Assembly: GCA_008360975.2 (NCBI GenBank)
Contig: CM039187.1
Span: 17,253,094 to 17,317,093 of the forward strand
From: Lichenostomus cassidix
Lineage: Eukaryota > Chordata > Aves > Passeriformes > Meliphagidae
Length of the DNA stretch: 64,000 nucleotides
Direction of reading: 5' to 3'
In this document: piece by piece, positions 42,401-54,400 of the stretch
How positions within the stretch are numbered: the first letter of the stretch is position 1
Layout: each line of letters begins with the position of its first letter
Notes under the pieces: model-generated
What the model was told of the DNA's origin: nothing
Databases searched by the model: none
Seen by the model: only the letters and a program-made list of their open reading frames with translations
Position numbers and translations under genes: made by a program

Positions 42401-45400
42401 CAGCAGAGCACAGCATTAAATGCTCCTAGCAGCAACCAGGCTCAGCATAGGAATATTGGCAAACAATACAAATGACCTGGAACAGCTGGAAGCCTCCTTA
42501 GAGTAAAAAAGGCAGGATATTACCTGCTCATGAGCTGACATCTCAGGGACCTGCACATTCAAAGATGTGCAGCAGCCTCTTTAAACAAACTTTGCCTTTG
42601 AAGGTATTTGCAATACAGAAAACAGACAACCAGAGGGATTACTGATGCATCAGTCCACAACCAGTGTTATCCTTTTATTTTCTGACCGTTTATAACTTTG
42701 GTTCTACAGTAACTTCAGGACTTTAAAACATATTAGAAATAAGCAAAGATGAGACAGTCTTCATGAAATCAGTATGCCACCCTCCTCTTCCAATACCAGA
42801 ATTTGCCTAAAATAGTAAAATAAAGTTGAATGTCTGCTTTCCCACCAGTTTTTATTTTTGCCACTTATGACCCTTTTATGCTCAGGCACAGGAAGGAACT
42901 GAGGAATCAGAGACATCAGAGAGAAGATCTGATTATGCCACGATGCAGGCTAGTAGTCTGATATATCTCGAAGATGAACCCACAGCATAGCAGAAACTGT
43001 AGTTTAGGCACTACAGACTCATCCTGTTCAAAGTACCATCAGCATTTCTGGGTGCACATCTGAACTGCAGTTGTGATGTGCACTGTCAAACATCTTTCCC
43101 AAGCAGATCTCACAAGAGAAGCAAAGACAGCATCTAATGGCTGAATTTAGATGGACAAAAATAAAGCACAATATGCTTTATGGACTGTAAAAAAACAAAA
43201 GGTACAAGTACAAGAGTAAGCACTAAAAAAAAAAAAAAAAAATTGTAAGGGACGTAAAGGAGGGTAAAACGGGTGCCAATTAAACGTTTGTTAGCCACTC
43301 CCAAAAAGGCTCATCTGATACAGTAGAGCAGCAAGTAATGTGTAGCACACTGCCACACAGTGACAAACAATTCTTACTGCACCCTCAAAAAAGATAAATA
43401 AATTGCTCACTTACAATATTTCCTGTGCAATAAATCAAAATCAGATCTGGTATAAGAAGTTGTTGCAGCCGTGGTTTCAGTGTTGATATAAACACCTGTA
43501 CTTGACATGAATGTGGGCAAGTTTAAAAATGTCAAAGAAGAAAAAAATACATTGAAAATATGCTCTCCTCCCATCTCCCTGAGAAAACCCACACCATTTT
43601 CAAAGAGAAAAATCCAGGCTCACTAAAATCAATAGGAATTAAATTATGGTTCAAAAGCTGCCTGGATGGAAACAACCTTGGCATGCAGGTCAATGCCCAG
43701 GTGAACATGAACCAGCTGTGTGTCATGTGGCCTACGAGGCCAATGGCATCCTGGCCTGTATCAAAAATAATGTGGCCAGCAGGACCAAGGCAGTGTACTC
43801 AGCACTGATGAGGCTGCAGTGCAATTGCTGTGCTCAGTTCTGGGCCCTTCACTGCAAGGACATTGGGGTGCTGGAGTGTGTGCAGAGAAGGGCAACAAGG
43901 CTTGTGAAAGATTTCTAAGAATATTATATAAGCCTTATCTCCAGCCTTCTCTGTGCTTTTCTATGCGGTCCTCATTTTATGGCCTTGGTAAAAAAAAAAA
44001 AAGCTGTTTTCCCATACCAACTCCTCACCTCTGCAAATACCCCATCTTTCACACTCCTGCCCCATGGCTATCTAGTCAGCCCTGTGATTCCACTCCATCT
44101 ATCTCACCAGTATCATGGTGTGAATCACGACTCTGTTCTGCATTGGTGCTACTTAAAAATAAGACAGATAAAAGGGTTTGGGGACAAAATGAGATGTCAC
44201 AAAGAACCTGAGGAGCCATTAGCACAGTGAGTTGTCTGTGCTAACAGCAGCTGCAGCAGCCACGCTGCTTGGGTGGGCACAAAGAAGGGCTTCCCTCCCA
44301 AAGAGATCAGCCTCAGTTAACATAGCTTGCAGCAAGCTATGTCTAATCACCAGGAGCAAAAGGAAAACCAGAGACCCCATCTGTCACAAAAGGTGTTTCA
44401 AACACTTATGCAGGAGCAAGAACACAGAGGGCTGGTTTTGAGAGGGGAATGACAGGGTCTATTCCCCTGTGACCTAGAAGCTTGCAGCATCACTGACCAC
44501 AGGACAGTGGAAAAGGCTAGAAAATGATCCAGCACTAAAATGCTAAATTTTCTATGTCTTAGTCACAGGCTCCTGCAGGATCACCTCCTTTTACTGCCTC
44601 TTTGGGAATGTCAAATATGTGTTGCAAGATGGGGCATCACAGGCCATCTACACTGACTGCATTCAAGTTCCTCCTTTCAAGCTGCATAGCTGCTGCCTGA
44701 AACTTTTTCAGGGGGAAGTGTGAGTGGGGAGTACAACTAAGAGGAAGCTGCATCAGGGGAACAACAGGCTTGCAGAAACTATGCCATTTCTTATTTTTAT
44801 TTTCATAAAATTTATTGCTGGAAAAGGATACTGGTTATATGGCCTGAAGACTGTCAGCTTTCCAGCACATGTTCCTCTTTTGTGTTTGCACACACTTGTC
44901 ATGGACAGTCTCCAACCACCCCTACTTAATCTGGCTTCCTTTTGTGCCTTCACATCCCAGAACCAAGCCAAACAGTTCCAAAACAGACATTGGGAACTGA
45001 AAGGGTCTCAGTTTACAGGATTAATTTCTCCACAAGTGGTATTCAGTTACTGCATAGCATCACATCTCAGCAGGCAAAACAACACAAGGACATTGGAAGC
45101 CTTACTCATTTCGTACCTAGTGACTTCAGTAAGACAGAGCCCCACCCTTCCCAGCATTGCCCCGACCTACTCTTTCTGCCTTATTGTCGCTGGGCCTCCC
45201 TCATACACACACTTAAGCAACAGACAGTGTACTTTTCATAACTACCACCGTCTATATACTCTTTGCATGGGGATTCCTATTCTCCCAAGTTGGGCTTGGA
45301 AGATCTGTTTGGAAAAGAGCATTCATTCCTCCTGAGCTACCAAGTCCTCTCCCCAGCACTGAGTATCCAATCAGAAGCTTCCAGTGTAATTCAAAGAGTG

Positions 45401-48400
45401 GTGACAGGGAGCAAACATCTCCATGACTACTTTAAAATTCACTGCACAAGGAACAGAGAAATCCACATGTTTTTGTACTTGCTTCAAACACATATAAATA
45501 TAACCAGAAATGCTTCCTCAGCCTGCTTCAGTACTCAGAGAAGAATTCAGCTGAGTTCAGTGACTGCTGCTACAAGTGGCAGACGTCATGTCTTGGTCTT
45601 TAGACTTGGACATTTGCCATAATCTACAGTAAGGGTTAAGGGAATCTCACATTTATCAACTTAGCCTTTTTAAGCATAACTCTAACCAGAAACATTTTTG
45701 ATAAAAGGACTGAGAGATTCAAGATAAAGCTACAGACAATGAAGGGACAGAAGATCTCATGAGTTACAAAATGCAAGTTATTCAGAACTGATTAATGGCT
45801 AACAGCTGTGCTGATTTCTGGTATAGTCTTCCCTTCCTACAAAGGATATATATTTTGATATAAACTTCCATTTAATGAGGCAGCATGACTGTTCCAATTG
45901 GAACAGGTAGCATGACTCTTCCAATTTTCTCTATTTCAGCATGAATGAGAGTGTCTGCACACGTGTGCTTGGACGCACATACATGGGGGAGCATTTAAAA
46001 TAACTTAAAGTAACTTTCATTTTTAATGTATTGAGTGACTGGAACATTTATTATGTGACAGCTTTCCACATAATTGAAAAAGTCAAAATTAATCAGGGCA
46101 GGTTCAAGCAGTGACTAAGCACAAGCTTTAAGTCCCAGCAACGCTGTTCTTAGATTCCAGTCCTGCTCCCACATTGCAAGTGTCAGAATCTTCAAGACAA
46201 ACTCTAACTCTTGGAGCTGTGTGTCCCCACTGCTGCATTAAATCCCTATGCCCAATTTTATTATCATTTACCTTTCCGAAAGTGTAGATTTTTGCTGCCT
46301 GGAGGCCTGACAGTTGGGACTGTGACCGAATTTGTTTGTCCTTGGCAGGTATATCACACCTTACCTCAGTTTACTACCATATAAAATGCACATACCAGTC
46401 AGTACTATATTTCATATAGTAAATAAAAGCTTACTTCACTTCAGGTTTTCCCCATAACGTATAGGCAGAGGCAGGAAGTTTTTTGCCTGGTCTTTTGAAA
46501 GCAACAGGATACTCTTCTTGAGTTTGGGGTACCTCTTGATCATCCCTTGATTCTTCTCCCATCTCTGGCTTCCTCTCCTTAAAGTAACTTTCCTGATGGA
46601 GGGTTCCTTTGACCATATGATCAAGAAAATTCAGAATCCAAATGCAGTTCTTTAGCCACACTGGGAAAGGTTCTGAAGAACAGGAAGCTGCATCCAAGAA
46701 TTCTGCAAATGTCCTTTTCTTCTCAAGGCTCACAAGAATTTGCCTTTCCCCTTGTGTCCAGAAGCATCCAAGTGATCCGAGATCCTCAGCCATCTTTTCA
46801 AAGAGACCATTCTTCTGGAAGAAGTTGCTGTTGACAGGGTCTAGGTGCAGGGCTGCAGTTATCCCCTGAAGTGTGTAGAAAACAAGCTCCAATACACAAT
46901 TCTGTCCAACTGCTGTCCACTGCCCAGATGGAGGGTCCTGCAATGCACCTTCCATGTCTGAGAGGAGGGACAGGAGACCATTGAATCCACTGCAGGTTCT
47001 GAAAGCTGAATGGCTTTTGGGACTCTCCAGTATCCTCAAGAGTGACTACAAATGGTGGGAAGAAAGAAAACAAAAGAAGCACTTAAAACAAGGGACAAAG
47101 AAACTGTATAATATTTTAAAATTCAAAGTTTGCAACAAAATTCTTTCACTGAAATTTCAGGCTTTCAGGGTGGGGGGAGAGTTGTTTAAAATAAAGGTCA
47201 TCACTGCACAACTTCTCTTCCTCCCTTCCCTTCTCCCATATACCCAATGAACCATACAACCAAGATTTGAATGCACCATTAGGAGCAGCTAAAGCAGTCA
47301 GCCTAACAGGTATGGAACAGTGCTCACAAGAAGAAGCAAAAAAATCAAATTTCCTGCATTACATATCCTAGTCAGTTTGGCCAAAGGTAGTTTCATATCT
47401 TTGGCTGTTCTTTTATCAGTCTTCTCAGACTCTGTAAAGAAACCTGCCTTTGCTCTAGGTAAATGGAAGTAAAGATTCAATTGTAAATACCCTCATATAT
47501 AAACTGGCAGGAAGGCACAGCTCTCTACAGACAAGTCTACCTGCAGCTCTGAATGCACGTGAGAACCCACACTAGACTTTTGTTCATATGACTGAGAGGG
47601 CCCTTTCCAAAAAAACCAGTGACACAGGATGGCACAAAAAATATTGCAAGCAGCAGGCTCTCGTAATTAAGAAAGAAAGAATACCTTTTCTCAGTTGAGG
47701 TACTTTTAAAGTTTGCACAACACTTTAGAGGAAAAAAGCCATAAAAAGTAAGATCCCAAGATCCCAAGACAATGAAGTCATTAGATTTTATCTAACTTCA
47801 ACAGATTTAAAGCAGGTTATAGTGAATGCCACTTGACAATATTACACAAACATAGAAAACATTTCCCATTTCTGAATGCTATGGGCTTGCCATTTTCAAA
47901 CAATTCTAGAAAAGTTATTAAGAGCTATGGAAGTAAAATCAGTGAGAAAAAGGATCTTCCAAGGAAACAGTCTACTGCATTTGAATATAATCTATCCCAA
48001 GTTTTCGGAATGTTGCATAATTCATATTGTACAGGAACGTTTCAAATTCGAGGCTGTACCTTTGTACATTGGAGAGGGTTAATTTTACATATAGAGCTTC
48101 CCAAGAGATATCCAATGAAAGAGCTTTACATCAAAACATCCTGAAGAGGAACAGTTTCTAACAGAAATATATCTGCCTGTAAGAGGATGTAGGACTGTGA
48201 GAAAGGGTTGCCAGAACTGAAGGGGGAGGGGGAACTCTGTTACTGTCATTCAATTTTGTATGATAATGTATCAAACCAGGCAGAGACTTCTGAACAGGGA
48301 GCAAATTGAATAACTTCGAGTTGAAGTTATCAGGATGGTTTTAACACATTCCAGAAAAGGTCAACAGTAAATACATTCCCTCCAGCTTTAACTCAGTTAG

Positions 48401-51400
48401 AATTTAATTGCCTATGAGTTAGTATTCCTCTGTCTTGAATCTATAAAACTGATGTCTGCTGGAAACCCCCTAACTCAGTTACTGCTAACAGAATTTATTT
48501 CGCACATTCCATTATTTGTTATTCCTCATAATTGTCCACGTGCCACACTGGAATACAGCAGTGCTAATTGCATTTGGGCTCAGGCTTTAACAGCTAAATA
48601 TACATTAGCAAATCAATCTGAATTTGTGTGTAACACAATCACAGTCCCAATGGATAAAGATAATAAATTCATTTGCTTACATTATGCTTTAATACAGTTA
48701 TCATTTGTCAAAATTAGACACTGAAGTTGCATTTATTTTCATATTAGTTTGGACACCATACTCAACTTTTCCACAGGTATTGTTAAAGTTTACTGTTTGA
48801 AAGCTATAAACTTTGTCTTTTTTTTTTTTTTTTAATAACATGGTTTTTTTATCACAGAAGCAGTTGTTATATTGTACAGAAAATTGAATTCCTGTAGTGA
48901 AGGTAGAATGAAATTTTAAGATCAGTGCTCACAAAACTGCTTCTTTTCAACTGGATGCCTATGACCAAAACCAAAATAAAAAGCATAGTGATTCCTTCCT
49001 CTGTTTCATGCCTTAGGGATCAGACACTCTGGCATCAATAGAGGCTATGACTAGTTCTGATTTCTTCCTCCAAACATTCATACAGCTCTTCCTTTCCATT
49101 GCCTCATCTCTTTTCCCATGATACTGGTGTAACAATAAAATTCAGGACAGCAAAATTTCAACCTTAAAAACTTATCAGAATCGAGCTGTTCGTCTCATGC
49201 CTACTCTGGCTCTTCCAATCTTATTCCTTTACATCTTCTTACATCCTCTCTCCACATATTCCCTTTCACTCACTTTTGTTTCTCCTTTCTCTGTCACATT
49301 ACACAGAACTGCTCATACAATTGTGCCTTTAGCATTTCCATTTCTCCCTCCTGTATTACTAATTATTATTATTAATTATTATTACTAATACTTCAAAATA
49401 CTTTGTAATGTAATACTTAGTGAAGGTGTTGACCACACATGCATTTCTAAAAATCAAAGTACTCAAGTCACCATCATCAGGAGCTGGCCCATAGCTCTTT
49501 TTGTTCTTTTGCTCTTACCATCTTGAAAAAAAGACAGTTTCCAAGAAAACAATGCCCAAATGAGAGCCACGTTAATTACCTTCAGCAGATCTAGTTTCAG
49601 ATGCAGTTCCCACTGAGTGGAAGAACAGAGGGCCCCGATAACAATGCTCATATATTCTTCATAATTGATGACTGATAGCTGCTCCAAGATGCTAAGAGTA
49701 GCACTCCTGTAGCACTCATCATCCAAAAATATCTTGATATATGGCACCATTCCATAGTCCTTCAGAACAACTAGGGACAAATGTGTTACCATTTGTTAGT
49801 CAAACTGTTCTTTGCATGTAGGTTTTACAGGCAGGTTTTCAGTGTTGGTGTGAAGTGCCACATTTCTACACATACAGCAGGACAGGTAAGAAGAGCAGCT
49901 GGTTGAGCTAAAGATGACACAAACTGAATGGCACAAGAACAACTAGGACTAAAATTACTGGATGACCATGGTTCCTAATTGTCAGAGGTGACAGCTTCCC
50001 AATACAATAATGAAGGAAAAGGAAAAGACACCTTAGTTTTCAGCTTAAGTATCTCTTTAATTTCAGAAGGGGACTTTTTGATGGTTTCTGAAAATATATT
50101 TACATCGTGCAAGATGCTGTAAACATGATGATTCTAGGATTCCAGAGTGAATTGAGCAGATTCCAGTATTCAGTAGAGTTAACTCCTGTACTACTGTGTT
50201 CCACAAAATTCCCTACACACAGACATCTTAGATATAATACTAATATAGGAATGTTATTCAGCATGCACCAATCAGAAGCATTGAATTAAGATGTCAAATA
50301 ACAGATACCATGGAAGAAAATCTGGATGAACAAACAATACACAAGAGTCAAGTACACACTCTTGCTTTCCACAAGCTAAGCTTGTGCATCTTATGTAAAC
50401 ACTTCAGGAGTATGCACATGGATGAAGAAAACAAGCTGACTAATGGGACAAAGCTCATTATGCAGGATGAGAACACCTTTGCCGTATTTCTTCCTGGTGT
50501 TGCACAGTTATCCCTACACTTCTAGCTTTTGTCCTCCACTTTTGACTGAAGCACAAAAGTCAGAAAATTTGTTGGTGCACCTTAAGAGCATGGCCACTTA
50601 CCACCAAATATTACAAAGGTAATGCAGTCATATGTATTTCCTTACCTGTGTTCCTCACAGACCTCGCTGTAAGGGCAGCCACCATCTTCAGCATCACAAT
50701 ATTTAATTCTTTCTCAGTGCCTTCTTTCAGACAAGGCAGATGACTTCCACCTGTCAGTATATTAAAAGTCATATTAAAATATATAAGAAATGGACAACTG
50801 TAGTGAAAATACAAAATTATACCAGTTCTCCAGCAAACTCTAGCTTCTCTCAAGTATTACTTACAGGCTACTTGAAAATTAAAATAAGCAATAAAATACA
50901 GACATGAAATTGCCTATTCATCAGGACTGGGACTGGGAAACACAGGTCTGATTCTTGCTATGCAGCCCATATTTCATGCATAACTATAGGCAGTACTGTT
51001 AATAGGGCTGTTTTCACTTCCCAAATAAAGTAGAGTTACCTGTTTAGTGGTAACTGGTAGGAACACATACACACAAAGGAATATGATAGATTATGAGCTG
51101 TGAAGTGGTAAAATATTATAGCAACAGGGAGCATTTAAATGCCTAAACAGAAATGTCAAGAGCAGAAATAACCCTGCATGTTCAAAAGCAAACAGGATCA
51201 GGCATGATCCAGATATAGTAGGTCATTTTAAGATCCAAAAGTCAAAGTTTGCAGGCTAAATTTCGGGAATCCAAGAGAGGGGAGTAGTGATAAGGTCTTC
51301 TTACTTGTACCTCTTCTATGTCTAAATTTACAAATTATATAGCCATTCAATCACTCATTCTGTAAAACTGACATCACCAAGTTATCTAAAGCAGTGAAAA

Positions 51401-54400
51401 AGTGAAAATTAAATTTAAAGTGAATGCAAAGACAGAAGAAAGCCCTATGCACCCACTCATAACCAGAAGGCAAGTTTTCAAGAACCTTGGTATTTATCTT
51501 GACAATTCTTATCTAAGTACTCTTGTACAAAGCCCTGGTTCTCTTATATCAAGAGCCCAAATCTAAATGTCCTTGCAGGTGATGGATGTCTGCACTCCAG
51601 AATTTCTGTTGCAATTCATATTCCTTCTGCTGTGTATAAATAATTCAAGTATGCTTACTGCATCAGAAGTTATTCCTAGTGCTTTGGGTCTCTTCTCCTT
51701 CAATAAATGACTCCTGCACTGAAATTTAAAGGAATTTCCCAACTCATATAGGGCAGAAAATGCTATCATGCATTTTTCTTTCATTAAAATAGCAGTTATA
51801 AACTTTTAAATATGCGAGTCTGTCTCCTAAGTCGGCTGAGTCTGCAGGTACTACACTAAGGCTATCACCTTCCTACTTCTATACGAGGAGATAACTCTAT
51901 CACACCACAATGAGTGGTAGTAATTGTGGGTAACATATGGCCAAAATCCAATGAACTGTTTTCTATCACCAGTCCTCAGGATTAAGGTGTTATTGTCAGA
52001 GGAACTAAGCATTGTGGAAAATTTTGCCTACTCAAATCTCAAGCTTGCATTCTACAGAATCCCAAATTAAGACCTGTTTAAAAGTGTAGGCTGAAGGGTA
52101 CTATCCAGAATAATTCATCATACACTAGTGAAAAATAGCCCAGAACTGTTTAGGCTAGTGAACAGAACAATAAACAGCGAAGATTTCAGAGAAGACCCAG
52201 TTTAAAGTGTCAAATTTAGGCCCGTTGAATTGAAGGCAAAATCTAGCTACTCAGTATATAAAATATATAAATTTACTGCAGAAAGTGATTGTTCATTCCT
52301 ATTGATCTGCCTGCTTCAACAATCATTGGTGAGTGGCATTAAGTCGTACCTGACTTCCTCAGGATCTTGGCTTCCTTCCTCAAAAGTGCCAGCAGTAGGC
52401 CTAAGAGCCCAGAGTCACGGAAAATATCACTGAATAACAGGTCCTTCTGGGTCATGCTGAGAAGGCACTGGAGAGCTGTTAAGGTGCAGAAAGGCACTAT
52501 GTTTTCCTTTATCAAATACTGAACCTTCTTCAAAATTTCATGGGGGACATAAGATAGATCTAGGACTATGGACTCCACCAGTCTGAAAAACTGGACTTGG
52601 ACTGGGTGTGGTTTGAAATGAATTATGTCAGTAAATTGACTGATAGGTTGCAGTGTCCATTCCAGAAGAAAGAAGTTCACTCTGTCCCAAGCCCATATGG
52701 TACCAATTGCTGCCAAGATTCTTCCACACAGGTGCTGATCATTACTTCTCTGGAAAATGGATTGTAAAACCTTAAAAGGCTGGAGGTTTTTCACGGTCAT
52801 TCCTGTGGGGGGAAAACTCAGATGAGATCATTTTTACATGAGCGCTATTTAAGTCTGCAAGCACTATAACTATAATGTTAGAGCACATCTGAAAGTGGGA
52901 ATAAGAGCAATAGCCATGAGGGATGCAATTGGGAGGCATATTCTTGATCTTGGATCAGACCCTACAGCTGGCATGGTCATTTCAGTTTGATGTAGGTGGC
53001 ATTCAGGCTCCTGCAGCACTAACACATAGATCTGAAGATGCCATATCATACTTCTTCTTCCATATTAAGACACAAAATGAATTGAGCTTCATTTTCCATG
53101 ACCCACCTACCCAGCCACATGTGTGTATATATAGATACTGTACCAGAAGACCGTGTCTGCTCAAAATCAAAGTGCGGCAATTGCGGGTGTACAATATTGC
53201 CAGCAACTTTCAGTTCAGTTTTTCCACAGGTTGTAAGGCAAGTCAGCATGTCCAAGATCTCATCCAGATAGGGGTCTCCTTCATTTTGCTGCAAGCCCTC
53301 ACATCTAGGAACAAAACTTGGGACAGTCATATATTCATGTCTTGATTATACAGTTTGGGCACATCATCAGATATGGAGCCATAGGAGCGACACAGAATAA
53401 TCCACACCATGGTGGCACATTCTGAATCACAAAAAAGTCTAAAGACTGAAGGAAACTGAAGTGGCACTGAAAGTCTTCTGAACAAAAGGAAGATAAATTT
53501 TTTATTTTAGTACAGTTACGTGTCCTTAAAAAGTAAAAAACTAACTAAAAAAAAAGGTCTGGTTTGAGGAATAAAAGTTTAAACTTTGTGAGAATTAAAA
53601 CAAAACAGACACTTCATATAAAAAAGTGGGCATATGGTTGGCAAGATAAGGGACTTGCTAACTGAGATAAATAACAGAAAAATCTCAGCCCTTAGGAAGG
53701 GAAACATATTGTATTCCCTGAGCTTTGTGAATCAGACACAGTGATGGCATGTCTCTCCTAAGTAAGGAAATAGTTTGAAATATAACCCCAGATTTGCCAT
53801 AGCTCATAGACTGAAGTGAGAGTCTGTTAAAGGACAAAGAACTGCTTATCACATCATCTTATTCTGTACTGCTCAGATCAGTAAATTCTTAAGGAGTCTG
53901 GGCATGGGTTAGTGGCAGAGAAATAGACCAATACTTTCAGATTGGAAAAATTCTCAGAAGAAAACAGAACAAAATGCTCTGGTTTTATTTAAACGAGAAA
54001 AATAAAAAAGAGAGCAAATGCTCTCTTTCAAAGAATGCTCTTAGCAAGATTCTTTTTACCTGAAGAAAATGTTCTAAACATCAGAGAAGATACCTGCTCA
54101 CACAGAGCATTCTGGAAAGAAGATCTCCATCTATCCTTTTATGCCAGCATATGCTGTGAATGAATACTAATCTGAAGCCCTGAGTATCTGTTATTTCTGT
54201 CTCTTCAGCCAAATTATATCAGTTGAAAAGGACTGGAACATTCATAACCATTACTGAAAAAATCCTGTGTTTCCTGCCCTTATATGGCTAGAATTTTACC
54301 AGAAATATGCATCTCAACACAGTTTACTTATAAGGGAAAGCTAGGCAGTCTCTGGTAAATAAAGAAAACACTTACAGAAGAACACATTTTTTCCTCCCAA

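Larger units (their letters stand above)
42339..46434 (-). other. WDFY4: WDFY4 intron 11 (4.1 kb)
   Basis: Contains an 18-A run (43225-43242), a plus-strand CR1 fragment (about 43645-43918), an unexplained 203-codon plus-strand ORF (44724-45335) and a palindrome within a 27-bp repeat (45882-45926). Confidence 0.7.

Noticed and set aside
43180..43260. Poly(A) run as the tail of a processed pseudogene
   Set aside because: No coding or RNA-gene-like sequence and no target-site duplication seen beside it.
45957..45968. 12-bp palindrome GCACACGTGTGC with an E-box core
   Set aside because: Too short to stand out in 64 kb; no supporting context.
53046..53330. Apparent ATG start for exon 7's frame (94 codons)
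   Set aside because: The upstream residues lie in the intron; the acceptor at 53305-53306 sets the true exon start.
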